Part shown: one piece after another, positions 1 through 8,393 of the stretch | How positions within the stretch are numbered: the first letter of the stretch is position 1 | Layout: each line of letters opens with the position of its first letter | NCBI GenBank assembly: GCA_003451595.1 | Contig: DMDA01000002.1 | Span: 127,899 to 191,898, forward strand | Length of the DNA: 64,000 bases | DNA from: Chloroflexota bacterium | Lineage (GTDB): Bacteria; Chloroflexota; Anaerolineae; Caldilineales; Caldilineaceae | Direction: 5' to 3' | The notes under the pieces: generated by a model | The model's input: only the letters and a program-made list of their open reading frames with translations | The model's database searches: none | Told to the model about the DNA's origin: nothing | Translations under genes and position numbers: made by a program

Positions 1-56
1 ATGTAGACGCCGCCGGAGATGATGGCTGCAAGGGTGAGCGCCAGACTGACCACCAT
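1..56 (-). CDS. N-terminus of a membrane or secreted protein (truncated by window edge)
   Basis: An ATG at position 56 on the minus strand is preceded by a good ribosome site (GAGGTGG four bases upstream). The 18 visible residues begin MVVSLALTLAAI and are hydrophobic, so they are a signal peptide or first membrane segment. It lies 18 bases after the stop of the methyltransferase-like gene and is probably the last visible member of the gmk-rhomboid-malQ operon. The product cannot be identified from this fragment. Confidence 0.5.
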   Translation of the reverse strand, partial: MVVSLALTLAAIISGGVY

Positions 57-74
57 GAATCCACCTCGGTCGCA

Positions 75-533
75 TCAGTAGATGAAGGGAATCAACCGCT
101 TGCTTGTCTCCTGGTAGGCGACGTAATCGGGAAACGCCGCCCGCAGGAGCCGTTCCTCATAGTTGAGTTTGACCAGCAAATCGACGACCAGCGCACCATA
201 GATCAGTCCGCGCGCTGGCGTCGGCGTATCGAGCACCAACGCCAGCGCTCCCAACAAGATCGACGCGTACATCGGGTGGCGCATCCAGCGATAAGGGCCG
301 TCGCGGACCAGACGGGCGCCCTGGCGCACATCGGGGATCACGTTGACCTTGTGGATGCGCACCGTCAGAATTGCCCACAGCCCCAGCGCCAGCGCCGCAA
401 TTTCCAATGCCAACAAGAACGGATGACGCGCCAGAATTGGGCCGGTCATAGCCAGCAATCCCAGCGCGCCAAACTGGATCGCCACCAATGTGTAAGACTT
501 GCGCAGGTCTGGCCTGCCCGGCGACGCGCGCAC
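75..533 (-). CDS. PEMT/ICMT-family membrane methyltransferase-like protein
   Basis: A 152-residue integral membrane protein. Three to four hydrophobic segments precede the family signature GPYRWMRHPMY (about residues 79-89) and an acidic YEERLL motif near residue 125; both form the S-adenosylmethionine pocket in isoprenylcysteine carboxyl methyltransferase and phospholipid methyltransferase relatives. The substrate cannot be read from sequence; bacterial members act on lipids or small isoprenoids. The start is a GTG only five bases after the malQ stop and has no clear ribosome site, so translation is probably coupled to malQ. An internal TTG or GTG near 485-488 is an alternative start but would remove part of the first membrane segment. 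Confidence 0.75.
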   Translation of the reverse strand: MRASPGRPDLRKSYTLVAIQFGALGLLAMTGPILARHPFLLALEIAALALGLWAILTVRIHKVNVIPDVRQGARLVRDGPYRWMRHPMYASILLGALALVLDTPTPARGLIYGALVVDLLVKLNYEERLLRAAFPDYVAYQETSKRLIPFIY

Positions 534-538
534 AGGCG

Positions 539-2110
539 TTAGACGGCGCCCGCGCCTTTTTGTTGCTGCCCCGACTGCCCGCCAGCTTCGCGCCCCTTGC
601 CGGCATAAATCGCAGGGTCACGTCCGTAGGTGAGCGTGGCATCCAGGAGGCGATCCGCCAGATGACCGGTCAATTGTTCGGGCACGAAGCGCCAGCTCCA
701 GTTGCCCGAGGCACGTCCCGGCAAGTTCATGCGCGCCTCGCCGCCCAGATTGAGCAGGTCTTGCAACGGCACGATGGCGGTGTTGGCAACGCTGCGGAAC
801 GCGCCTTCAATCAGCGTCCACGCTGCGTCGTGGCCATCGGTGCGGAAGTAGCGGCGGAAAAAGTCGCGCTCGTGGTCGTTGGCGGTGTGACGATACCAGC
901 CCCAGCTCGTGTCATTGTCGTGCGTGCCAGAGTAGACGATAAAGTTGCGCGTGTAGTTGTGCGGCAGAAATTTGTCGCTGGCGTCGGTGCTGAAAGCGAA
1001 TTGCAGAATTTTCATGCCTGGCAGCCCAAATTGATCGCGCAGTTCGATCACATCCGGCGTGATCTCGCCCAGGTCTTCGGCAATGATCGGCAGGTCGTCC
1101 CCCAACTCCTCACGGATGACATAGAAGAGGTCGGCGCCGGGACCGGCCACCCATTGCCCGTTGATGGCGGTTTCTTCGCCAGCAGGCACTTCCCAGTAGC
1201 CCGCAAAGCCGCGAAAATGGTCGATACGCACGATGTCGTAGAGGCGCAGCGCGGCGCGGATGCGGCGAATCCACCAACTGTAGCGGTTGGCGCGCATGAC
1301 GTCCCAACGATAGAGCGGGTTGCCCCACAATTGACCGGTAGCGCTGAAATAATCTGGTGGCACACCCGCCACTACAGTAGGTTGGAATTGGTCGTCCAGA
1401 AAGAACTCGGTGGGGTTTGTCCAGGCGTCGCTGGAATCCATCGCCACAAAAATGGGGACGTCCCCCACAATCTGGATGCCCTTGCCGTTGGCATAGGCTT
1501 TGAGCGCCAGCCATTGCCGATAGAAAAACCACTGATTCAGCTTGTGATTGAAGATGGCGGCGGCGTGCTCGCTTTGGGCGGCCTGAAGCGCCGCAGGTTG
1601 CCGGCTACGTAGCGGCATGTCCCACTGGTTCCACGGCGCGCCGTTGTGTGCATCCTTGAGCGCCATGAAGAGGGCGAAGTCGTCGAGCCAGGCGGCGTTC
1701 TCGGTGCAGAACTGGGCGAATTCCTCACGCAAGGCCGGCGTGGCGCGCACAGCAAACTCGTCGGCGACATGGCGCAGCAACGGCAACTTCCAGGTGTAGA
1801 TTGCACCAAAATCAACGTGATCGCGTGGGAAAGTCGGCGCTCGATCTAGCACCTCCTGGTCGAGCAGGCCCAACTGCACCAATTGCTCCAGGCTGATCAA
1901 ATAAGGATTGCCGGCAAAGGAGCTGAAGCTCTGGTAGGGGCTGTCGCCATAGCCGGTGGGACCCAGCGGGAGCAACTGCCAGAGACTCTGACGCGTCTGC
2001 GCCAGGAAATCAACCCACTGGTAGGCATCTTGATTGAACGTGCCGATGCCGTACGCGCCGGGCAGCGAGGTTGGATGCAGCAGAATACCACTGCGGCGAA
2101 TGTCTTCCAT
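539..2110 (-). CDS. malQ: 4-alpha-glucanotransferase (amylomaltase)
   Basis: GH77 enzyme of 523 residues, the usual length. It disproportionates alpha-1,4-glucans, transferring maltosyl or longer units in glycogen/maltodextrin metabolism in the cytoplasm. The start SGILLHPTSLPG is the classic N-terminal signature; RIDHFRGF carries the catalytic nucleophile Asp, IAEDLG the acid/base region, and SGTHDNDT the third conserved acid block. ATG at 2110 is chosen over a TTG at 2116 because AGGAG sits nine bases before it. It follows the rhomboid gene by 33 bases in an apparent gmk-rhomboid-malQ operon. The C-terminal tail of about 15 residues is Gly/Gln-rich and extends beyond the family core. Confidence 0.95.
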   Translation of the reverse strand: MEDIRRSGILLHPTSLPGAYGIGTFNQDAYQWVDFLAQTRQSLWQLLPLGPTGYGDSPYQSFSSFAGNPYLISLEQLVQLGLLDQEVLDRAPTFPRDHVDFGAIYTWKLPLLRHVADEFAVRATPALREEFAQFCTENAAWLDDFALFMALKDAHNGAPWNQWDMPLRSRQPAALQAAQSEHAAAIFNHKLNQWFFYRQWLALKAYANGKGIQIVGDVPIFVAMDSSDAWTNPTEFFLDDQFQPTVVAGVPPDYFSATGQLWGNPLYRWDVMRANRYSWWIRRIRAALRLYDIVRIDHFRGFAGYWEVPAGEETAINGQWVAGPGADLFYVIREELGDDLPIIAEDLGEITPDVIELRDQFGLPGMKILQFAFSTDASDKFLPHNYTRNFIVYSGTHDNDTSWGWYRHTANDHERDFFRRYFRTDGHDAAWTLIEGAFRSVANTAIVPLQDLLNLGGEARMNLPGRASGNWSWRFVPEQLTGHLADRLLDATLTYGRDPAIYAGKGREAGGQSGQQQKGAGAV

Positions 2111-2143
2111 GCACAATATCTCCTGGATTAAAGCGGGAATCGA

Positions 2144-2941
2144 CTAACCAAATCGATAGATGGTTGCGGCATAAACGCCAACCACCAGAATTAGCAAACA
2201 GATGACGGTCCAGGCAATCTCTACCAGGCGTCGATCGGCAATCGCCAGGGGTTGGGCGCCAGGCCGCACGACTGCTGGCGGTTGATAGCGCGGCATGACG
2301 CCGACCGTGATCAACATCCCTCCGAGCAGCCCACCGATATGCCCCCAGTTGTCGATGAAGCCGGAGCTAAACCCGATGATCAGGTTGAGCAAGAGCACGA
2401 CAGCCATATTCTGTAGAATAGCACGCCCTTGTCCACCAAAATTATTGCGGTACTTCAAAAAGAAGACTAACGTGCCACCTAACAACCCAAAAATGGCGCC
2501 GGACGCCCCCACCGAGATCGGGCTGGAGAAGGCATAGCTGAGCAGGCTGCCATACAGCCCGCTGACGAGAAAGATCGTCAGAAAGCGGAGATGTCCGGTG
2601 TAGCCTTCCAGCAACGGGCCAAGCGCATAGAGTGCGTAGAGATTGAAAAGCAGGTGCATGATCCCGCCGTGCAGGAAGATCGCCGTGAACAGGCGCCACA
2701 CCTCGCCCTGTGCGATCAACTGGTTCACTTTGGCGCCCATCAAAATAAGCACGTCGATATTCGTGTTCATGAACGATGTCCACGACCCGAAGAGCAGTAT
2801 TCCCAACAGCACCTGCACCACAAACACTGCCAAAATCACGCCCAGCAACACCTGCGTGACGCGCGGCTTGCTCAACTGGATATAGAACTGCGGTCGCACC
2901 TCGACGGGTGGCGGCAAATACTCAGGCGTCTGCCAGCTCAT
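2144..2941 (-). CDS. Rhomboid family intramembrane serine protease
   Basis: A 265-residue polytopic membrane protein with the rhomboid catalytic dyad: Ser147 in GASGAIFG and His201 in NWGHIGG. The oxyanion-hole pair is present in HGGIMHLLFN (His96, Asn100). These enzymes cleave transmembrane segments of substrate proteins; the substrate is unknown. ATG 2941 is preferred over an upstream GTG because it overlaps the gmk stop codon in an ATGA arrangement, which implies translational coupling. An N-terminal cytoplasmic stretch of about 28 residues precedes the first membrane helix, and a seventh hydrophobic segment closes the protein. Confidence 0.93.
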   Translation of the reverse strand: MSWQTPEYLPPPVEVRPQFYIQLSKPRVTQVLLGVILAVFVVQVLLGILLFGSWTSFMNTNIDVLILMGAKVNQLIAQGEVWRLFTAIFLHGGIMHLLFNLYALYALGPLLEGYTGHLRFLTIFLVSGLYGSLLSYAFSSPISVGASGAIFGLLGGTLVFFLKYRNNFGGQGRAILQNMAVVLLLNLIIGFSSGFIDNWGHIGGLLGGMLITVGVMPRYQPPAVVRPGAQPLAIADRRLVEIAWTVICLLILVVGVYAATIYRFG

Positions 2942-3588
2942 AAGATCACCGGCGTCCAATCCACCCGGCTCTTCTCGGCGCGAATGATACTAAGCACTTC
3001 GTTAACGGCGTCTTCAAGCTGTTCCTCACGATTGATGACAACATAGTCAAACTCGGTGAAACGGCGCAACTCACGCCGTGCGGTGACGATGCGCATCTTG
3101 AGCTGGTCAGGCTCCTCGGTCTTGCGCAATTGCAGACGGCGCACCAACTCCTCTTCGCTTTCGGCGGTCAGAAAGATCGTCACGGCGTTGGGCACAAGAG
3201 CGCGGATCGTGGCCGCGCCTTGCACATCGATGCGCATGATCACATCCTGCCCGCTGGCAAGCGCCTCGCGCACATGCTTTTTGGGAATGCCCTTGTAATC
3301 GCCGTAGACGACGGCATATTCCAGAAGCTCGTCGTTCTCGATCATCTCAGCGAACTCGCCTACGGAGACAAAGTGGTAGTCCACCCCATCGCGCTCATTA
3401 GGACGGATCGGGCGCGTGGTGGCGGTGACGACGAAGTAAAACGGATAGTTGGTCTGCTTCAGTCCTTGAATGACAGAGTCTTTACCAACGCCGCTCGGCC
3501 CGGAAAGCACGATTAGCACCGGGCGCGGCGCATTCAGACTGGCATAGAGCATCTCGACCTCGTGGTCGCGATCTTGAAGCGTTATCAT
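2938..3588 (-). CDS. gmk: Guanylate kinase
   Basis: Phosphorylates GMP to GDP with ATP in purine nucleotide metabolism. The P-loop LSGPSGVGKDSV lies at about residues 28-39, followed by TTTRPIRPNERDGVDYHF, the GMP-binding loop, and the DVQGAATIR segment typical of the family. Length 216 aa is normal, with about 25 extra residues before the P-loop. Start ATG 3588 has GAGGTG eight bases upstream; a GTG at 3597 is possible but lies inside that ribosome site. It is the first gene of a minus-strand operon with the rhomboid protease and malQ. Confidence 0.96.
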   Translation of the reverse strand: MITLQDRDHEVEMLYASLNAPRPVLIVLSGPSGVGKDSVIQGLKQTNYPFYFVVTATTRPIRPNERDGVDYHFVSVGEFAEMIENDELLEYAVVYGDYKGIPKKHVREALASGQDVIMRIDVQGAATIRALVPNAVTIFLTAESEEELVRRLQLRKTEEPDQLKMRIVTARRELRRFTEFDYVVINREEQLEDAVNEVLSIIRAEKSRVDWTPVIL

Positions 3589-3657
3589 AGCCGACACACC
3601 TCACGACCAACCTCCAAGGAGGGGCGCCACCGAATCACCTGCCAGCTGGCGATCAGT

Positions 3658-3687
3658 TTGAACGAGGTCAGAGCTTCCGCGTATAAT
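3658..3687 (+). promoter_or_regulatory. Sigma-70-type promoter for the FmdB-like gene
   Basis: TTGAAC and TATAAT are separated by 18 bases, giving a predicted start near 3694 and a leader of about 57 bases before the ATG at 3751. It lies in the divergent spacer between gmk and the FmdB-like gene. Confidence 0.6.
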
Positions 3688-3750
3688 CCACATGGTGTTT
3701 TCATGCGCTTCAGTATACGTGAGGAAGCAAGCGGGCGAAAAGAGGGAATC

Positions 3751-4158
3751 ATGCCAATCTATGAATACTACTGCGCCGACTGCCGCAAGCGCGTCAGCAT
3801 CTTTTTCCGCACCTTTTCTGAAGCCAGCGACGCAACGGCTCGCTGTCCGCGCTGTGAAGGCAGCCACCTGCGCCGGTTGGTGAGCCGCGTTGCCGTGCTC
3901 AAATCGGAAGAGAGCCGCCTCGACGCCATGGCCGATCCATCGTTCATGGCCGGGCTGGAACATGAAGACCCGCGCGCACTGGCCGGCTTTATGCGCAAGA
4001 TGAGCGACGAAATGGGTGAGCCGCTAGACGCCGAAATGTCGGAAATGGTGGATCGCCTGGAACGCGGCGAAAGCCCCGAAGAGATCGAAAAGTCGATGCC
4101 CGAGTTAAGCGCTGCGCCCGATGGCGTGGGCGGCGGCGACGATTTCGAGACTATGTAA
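3751..4158 (+). CDS. FmdB-family zinc-ribbon protein
   Basis: A 135-residue protein that begins MPIYEYYCADCRK and carries a second CPRC pair near residue 36, so four cysteines form the small FmdB-type zinc ribbon. The remainder is acidic and helical, with several Glu/Met-rich stretches and no further recognisable domain. FmdB proteins are regarded as putative regulators, but their function is unsettled. ATG 3751 is preceded by AGAGGGAA. The gene is monocistronic and convergent with darA, only six bases away from its stop. Confidence 0.85.
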   Translation: MPIYEYYCADCRKRVSIFFRTFSEASDATARCPRCEGSHLRRLVSRVAVLKSEESRLDAMADPSFMAGLEHEDPRALAGFMRKMSDEMGEPLDAEMSEMVDRLERGESPEEIEKSMPELSAAPDGVGGGDDFETM

Positions 4159-4164
4159 CCCTGC

Positions 4165-4494
4165 TCAAATTTTCTCGAAGTGCGCTACGTCCAGCACAAA
4201 GATGGTGGCGCCACCCATGTGTTTTTCCACCGGCGTAGGGATGTGGACTTCGCCCGGTTCCATCACCGGGGGCAGCGGCGTCACATACTGGATGCGACTG
4301 GGACAGCTTTCGCGAAAGATGCTGAGTACATCCTCGACCTTGTCGTCCTCGACGCCGCAGAAGATAGTGGTGTTGCCGACGCGCAGAAAGCCGCCTGTCG
4401 TGCTCGTCACCGTCGCCGAAAAGCCGCGTCGCGCCAGCCGGTCAAGCACGTTACGCGTATCGTCGCTATTGATAATCGCCATCACTAGTTTCAT
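4165..4494 (-). CDS. darA: Cyclic-di-AMP receptor, DarA/PstA (PII-like) family
   Basis: A 109-residue PII-like protein. MKLVMAIIN at the start, the Thr/Gly-rich T-loop region TSTTGGFLRVGNTT and the GVEDDKV segment match the DarA family, which binds c-di-AMP as a trimer. In Bacillus subtilis darA (yaaQ) lies directly after tmk, and the same order is found here, which supports the call. The length is the same as the Bacillus protein. It is separated from tmk by 131 bases that hold degenerate repeats, so it may have its own promoter. The partner protein and the diadenylate cyclase are not in this window. Confidence 0.88.
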   Translation of the reverse strand: MKLVMAIINSDDTRNVLDRLARRGFSATVTSTTGGFLRVGNTTIFCGVEDDKVEDVLSIFRESCPSRIQYVTPLPPVMEPGEVHIPTPVEKHMGGATIFVLDVAHFEKI

Positions 4495-4545
4495 TGTCGA
4501 TCCTCTCTGGTTTGGATGGTGTGTGAGATCCGTTGTGCATACACG

Positions 4546-4634
4546 TCAGGCGTTATCCATCAGGCGTCATCCGTCGCTCGTCATTCCTCTCCCCCCATGA
4601 TGCCTGATATGTGACGCCTGGCATCTCACGCCTG
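4546..4634. repeat. Degenerate CAGGCGTCAT direct and inverted repeats
   Basis: Between tmk and darA, CAGGCGT-containing units at 4548 and 4561 are repeated in inverted form (ACGCCTG) near 4614 and 4628. The last unit runs into the tmk stop codon. The low-complexity character resembles other intergenic stretches of this window. Confidence 0.5.
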
Positions 4635-5270
4635 ATTTTCAATCAGCTGCGCCACGCGCGTCATAATCTGGGCATGAATGGCGGCGATTGGCTGCGCAGC
4701 GTCGATCACCAGCCAGCGCGCCGGTGCGGCGGCGGCCAGCGCCAGGTAACCGCTGCGGACACGTTGATGAAACGCTAGCGCGTGATTCTCCATGCGGTTC
4801 CATTCTTCGGCGGCGCCAGCGCGCTTGCGCTCCAGCCCGGCGCACACATCAATATCGAGATAGATCGTCAGCGCCGGCGTCAGCCCGCCGGTGGCGTAAT
4901 CGCCCAATTGTTGCAGTGATGTCAGCGCCTGACCGTGCCCATAACCTTGATATGCCAAGGTGCTGTCGGCATAACGGTCGCAGAGCACCACCTCCCCAGC
5001 CGCCAGCGCCGGGCGGATCACTTCATCCACGATCTGAGCGCGCGCAGCCTGAAAGAGCAACGTTTCGGCGCGCGGACTCAGCTCCGTGTGCGCCGGATCG
5101 AGCAGCAGGCTGCGAATGGCATTGCCGATGCGTGTGCCGCCCGGTTCACGCGTGGCGACAACCGCCAGGCCGCGCTGTGTCAGCGTTGCAGCCAGCAAGC
5201 GGAGTTGTGTGCTCTTGCCGCTGCCTTCTGGCCCCTCAAAGGTGATGAACAAACCAGGCATGTCCGTCAT
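4626..5270 (-). CDS. tmk: Thymidylate kinase
   Basis: Converts dTMP to dTDP, an essential step of dTTP synthesis. Visible signatures are the P-loop FEGPEGSGKSTQ (about residues 10-21), the REPGGT motif, and CDRYADSTLAYQG, which contains the conserved DRY segment. Length 214 aa is normal. Start ATG 5270 has AAGGTG about four bases upstream; an internal ATG at 5261 is too close to the P-loop. It lies 67 bases after the R3H ATPase gene, with a palindrome between, and precedes darA as in Firmicutes. Confidence 0.95.
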   Translation of the reverse strand: MTDMPGLFITFEGPEGSGKSTQLRLLAATLTQRGLAVVATREPGGTRIGNAIRSLLLDPAHTELSPRAETLLFQAARAQIVDEVIRPALAAGEVVLCDRYADSTLAYQGYGHGQALTSLQQLGDYATGGLTPALTIYLDIDVCAGLERKRAGAAEEWNRMENHALAFHQRVRSGYLALAAAAPARWLVIDAAQPIAAIHAQIMTRVAQLIENQA

Positions 5271-5286
5271 TCTACACCTTGATCAA

Positions 5287-5317
5287 GAAACCGAGTTTCT
5301 GACAGAAACTCGGTTTC
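5287..5317. repeat. Perfect 14-bp palindrome with 3-base loop
   Basis: GAAACCGAGTTTCT (5287-5300) and AGAAACTCGGTTTC (5304-5317) are exact reverse complements. There is no T-run after either arm, so it is not a standard intrinsic terminator. It may be a dispersed palindromic element or an mRNA processing site between the R3H ATPase gene and tmk. Confidence 0.75.
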
Positions 5318-5337
5318 GTTGTTTCAGACCAACCCAC

Positions 5338-7011
5338 TTAACGCCGGAAGATGCGCACACGGCGGTACGGTTCTCGACCGTAACTGTGGCTGACCAGATT
5401 GGCTGCCCGCGCCAGCTGGTGTTGCTGGCTACGGATCGCCGCCGACTGTGGGCTGAGGATGACATCAGACGCGCCGTTGAGTACGCGCTGGATGCCCTCC
5501 TGCGTCTCGCGCATGGCCTCGTCAAAGGCATCGATCGGCGTCACGGCGATATTGAAGATATCGACCAGCACCTGCTCCATCTGCGTACCGGTGTTGCTGC
5601 GCAGAATGTAGACCGGAATGCCGCGTCGCTCGGCATCCTGGATCGGCGCTGGTTGCTGCCGATAGTAATTCTTGAGCGTCATCACCGCATCGGCGGCGTT
5701 GAGGTTGTCCACGATCTGGATCGGTACGTTGAGGCTGTTGGCCGCCGAACGCAGCCGATTCTGACCGACGCCATAGGGATAGATGCGCACCGTGTCCCGT
5801 CGAGCAGGGGGGGGCGGCTCCGTGGCGTGCTCTGGGTAGCTGTGTCCATTCGTCTCGTGTAGAAGTTCTTCGACCGGCGTCTCGCGCCCGCGTGGACGGC
5901 GCTGCCGCCCAGAGAAAAGATTCTGCTCTGGCTCTGGCGTCTCGCGCCGGCTGATTTGAATGGCGCCGGTCTCATCGACATAGCGATCTTCTGGCGCCAA
6001 CGCCCGTCCGCGCAAGATGGCATCCACCGCCTGCGCGACATCGTGGTGGATGACCATGTGTTGACGATCCTTGATCTCGATCAGCACATCAAACGTGGGC
6101 GGCGCTCGCCGTTCGAGCACACTCTTCTGCGTGCCGCGCCGCCGTGCCTCCTCGTCTGAAAGCGTGACCGACTCGATGCCACCCACCAGGTCGCTGAGCG
6201 TCGGATTCATCAACAGATTGTCCAGACTGTTGCCGTGCGCTGTGCCGATAAGCTGCACACCGCGTTCAGCAATCGTGCGGGCGGCGACGGCTTCCAACTC
6301 ACGCCCGATCTCATCGATGATGATCACCTCTGGCATGTGATTCTCCACAGCCTCGATCATCAGCTCGTGCTGGAGCGAGGGATTTGGCACCTGCATCCGT
6401 CGTGAACGTCCGATCGCCGGGTGGGGGATGTCACCGTCGCCAGCAATCTCGTTGCTTGTGTCCACGATGACGACGCGTTTGACCTCGCTGCGCAGGCGTG
6501 CAGCCTCGCGCAGCAGCGTCGTCTTCCCGACGCCTGGGCGCCCCAACAGCAAGATGCTGCGCTCGCTGTCTACGATGTCCTTAATGATTTCGATGGCGCC
6601 ATAGACCGCACGCCCTACGCGACAAGTCAGGCCGATGACTTCGCCCTTGCGGTTGCGGATGGCAGAAATACGATGCAGCGTGCGTTCGATGCCGGCGCGG
6701 TTGTCAGCGCCGAAATCGCCTACGCGCGCCACCACCCCGTGCAGGTCGTCAAGCGTCACCTCGTGCTTGCTCAACACCAGCTCGCCGTCGGTGAAACGCG
6801 CTTCGGGCAGACGCCCCAAGTCCATGATGACCTCGATCAGGTTGCCCTTCCGCTCTGACTGTTCCAACGCCGCACGGATACGGTCGGGCAAGACAGCCAA
6901 CAACAAATCAAGATCGTCGGTAATTTGGAGTGTGTTCATATCGGGTTGTTTAGGTGCCAAAGGCTCTTCACGCATTTGACGCGCCGGGCGCGCCACAGTT
7001 CCATTGATCAC
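5338..7011 (-). CDS. AAA-type ATPase with C-terminal R3H nucleic-acid-binding domain
   Basis: A 557-residue protein related to the Ycf45/SpoIIIAA-like ATPases. An N-terminal substrate domain is followed by Walker [10 protein letters not shown] (157-165), Walker [10 protein letters not shown] (about 228-236) and a sensor GTAHG. A linker of about 90 residues rich in Pro, Glu and Arg leads to a C-terminal R3H domain with the RSQQH (R-x3-H) signature, which binds single-stranded nucleic acid. Its physiological role is not established. The GTG start overlaps the GNAT stop as GTGA and has AGGAAG six bases upstream, so both are sound. The same minus-strand run continues into tmk and darA. Confidence 0.85.
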   Translation of the reverse strand: MINGTVARPARQMREEPLAPKQPDMNTLQITDDLDLLLAVLPDRIRAALEQSERKGNLIEVIMDLGRLPEARFTDGELVLSKHEVTLDDLHGVVARVGDFGADNRAGIERTLHRISAIRNRKGEVIGLTCRVGRAVYGAIEIIKDIVDSERSILLLGRPGVGKTTLLREAARLRSEVKRVVIVDTSNEIAGDGDIPHPAIGRSRRMQVPNPSLQHELMIEAVENHMPEVIIIDEIGRELEAVAARTIAERGVQLIGTAHGNSLDNLLMNPTLSDLVGGIESVTLSDEEARRRGTQKSVLERRAPPTFDVLIEIKDRQHMVIHHDVAQAVDAILRGRALAPEDRYVDETGAIQISRRETPEPEQNLFSGRQRRPRGRETPVEELLHETNGHSYPEHATEPPPPARRDTVRIYPYGVGQNRLRSAANSLNVPIQIVDNLNAADAVMTLKNYYRQQPAPIQDAERRGIPVYILRSNTGTQMEQVLVDIFNIAVTPIDAFDEAMRETQEGIQRVLNGASDVILSPQSAAIRSQQHQLARAANLVSHSYGREPYRRVRIFRR

Positions 7012-8165
7012 GCACTGCTTCCTGAATCGATAGTTGTAGCGACGGTCGTTGCGACGCCGGGCGGTGCAAACGAAGTCGGCGCCACCTCACCAACAGTCTC
7101 CACAACAGGGATTGAGGTGGGCGCGCTGTCTCGCACCCACTTCATGACATGTTTTACCATCCTGACACGATCAAGAAATGGCGCAAACCCCAGATCATCG
7201 AGCAAACCATCCAACCCACCCTGAAAATCGCTGGCGGCGAAATAGAGTGGCGTTGCCAAACGGTGCATCGCAACCAACGCCAGGGCATGCTCGAAGAGCA
7301 CTCGCGCCTTGTGTGTGTCAGGCTGCAGCGTGTCAAGCCAGATGTGCAGCCAGGCGCCATGCACACCACGCAACAGTTGGAAGGCGCCCAACAGCTCGTC
7401 TGCCGCACGCACCACATATGTAACGCCCTGATCAGGGCGCAAGTTCTCTACGATCGGCGCCACGCTGGTGGGCGCACCAATAGCGCCTTCGGCGCTCTGC
7501 ACCGGTTCGGGCACAGTCGCCAGGTAGAGTCGCAACAAGTCCCAATCATCGGCGCCGGTGCGCGGGTAAGCCACGCTCCCTTCTGGCTCTGCTTGCACCA
7601 CGCCTGGGGCGAAGCAACGCCAGACCGTCTGCCGGCAGAACGGCTGAAAACCAACTGAGGCAAAGGTGTTCACCAAGAGAGGTTGGTCGGGCACGTCAGC
7701 GTAGATGCGTTCGATGCCCTGGCCTCCGGCGTCGTGGGCCAGATGCGACAGGAGTTTGTTCCAGATAGCCGGGTGACCGTCGGGGGCATCCAGACTAGGC
7801 GCCAGCCAAAGTAATTCTGCTTCGGGTCGTTCAGGGCGCCGCACTATCTGTAGAAAACCTTCGTGCACAAGACCGTGCCCGTCCTGACGCAATACGTAGG
7901 TGGAAGCCCGCAACGTTGCCCAGGGCAACAGAGCGCCCAAGACAATCGAGAGGCTCGACGCTGGATAGAGAAACGTGCGCGCGCAGGGCAGCGGCAGCGC
8001 CTGACGACTCAGGCGCTGAATCAAGAAAATATCGCCAGGCTGAAATGGGCGAATCACTACGGTTGCATCTCCACAGCGGAGAACACGTTGCGAAATTGCT
8101 GAAACCTCTAAACAGACCAAATATCTTTGCACGAATAGTGTACCCCAAGAGTTGTCACCCGGCAA
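7008..8165 (-). CDS. GNAT-like acyltransferase-fold protein
   Basis: About 350-385 residues. The stretch VIRPFQPGD near residues 37-45 resembles the first strand of GNAT acetyltransferases, and segments around residues 90-175 and 210-350 look like two GNAT-like halves; a textbook acetyl-CoA motif (Q/RxxGxG/A) is not clear, so activity is uncertain. The longest reading frame begins with a TTG at 8165, but a promoter covers 8137-8165, so the real start must be downstream. Candidates are GTG 8132, or GTG 8057, which has GGAG about nine bases before it. It overlaps the R3H ATPase gene by four bases and is co-transcribed with it. Confidence 0.6.
   Translation of the reverse strand: MPGDNSWGTLFVQRYLVCLEVSAISQRVLRCGDATVVIRPFQPGDIFLIQRLSRQALPLPCARTFLYPASSLSIVLGALLPWATLRASTYVLRQDGHGLVHEGFLQIVRRPERPEAELLWLAPSLDAPDGHPAIWNKLLSHLAHDAGGQGIERIYADVPDQPLLVNTFASVGFQPFCRQTVWRCFAPGVVQAEPEGSVAYPRTGADDWDLLRLYLATVPEPVQSAEGAIGAPTSVAPIVENLRPDQGVTYVVRAADELLGAFQLLRGVHGAWLHIWLDTLQPDTHKARVLFEHALALVAMHRLATPLYFAASDFQGGLDGLLDDLGFAPFLDRVRMVKHVMKWVRDSAPTSIPVVETVGEVAPTSFAPPGVATTVATTIDSGSSA
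8137..8165 (-). promoter_or_regulatory. Promoter for the GNAT-R3H ATPase transcript
   Basis: On the minus strand TTGCCG and TACACT are exactly 17 bases apart, predicting a start near 8130. This overlaps the 5' end of the longest reading frame and argues for a shorter GNAT protein. Confidence 0.6.
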
Positions 8166-8191
8166 GTAATCCCACCAACGATTACTTTATG

Positions 8192-8206
8192 TTAACGATA
8201 CGTTAA
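8192..8206. promoter_or_regulatory. Palindrome TTAACG-ATA-CGTTAA
   Basis: Perfect six-base arms around a three-base spacer in the divergent region between the GNAT-like gene and the secreted-protein gene. It is a candidate operator; no cognate regulator can be named. Confidence 0.35.
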
Positions 8207-8264
8207 ACATGATGTAGCAGGATGATGCCAAGCCAACAGAGGCGTTCAGAACAGAAAACCCGTG

Positions 8265-8276
8265 CTGTGATCACAG
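8265..8276. promoter_or_regulatory. Perfect 12-bp palindrome CTGTGATCACAG
   Basis: Lies about 120 bases before the secreted-protein gene. It is self-complementary through its centre and could be an operator. It does not have the six-base spacer of a CRP site. Confidence 0.3.
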
Positions 8277-8393
8277 GTTTACGGAATTTCTGAAACATGA
8301 TAAGATTCTGTTATCTTTCTGATACGCTTCACAGCACCGAAATTTTGCCCGGCAGTACCAACAATCCAATAGGCTTGAAAGGAGTCTTGACGT

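Noticed and set aside
488..1612. Long plus-strand open frame opposite malQ
   Set aside because: It is antisense to a clear GH77 gene; the translation is without domains and rich in Val, Ala and Arg, as expected for a GC-rich shadow frame.
8265..8276. TGTGATCACA as a CRP/FNR site
   Set aside because: The half-sites abut with no spacer, whereas CRP/FNR sites need four to six bases between them.
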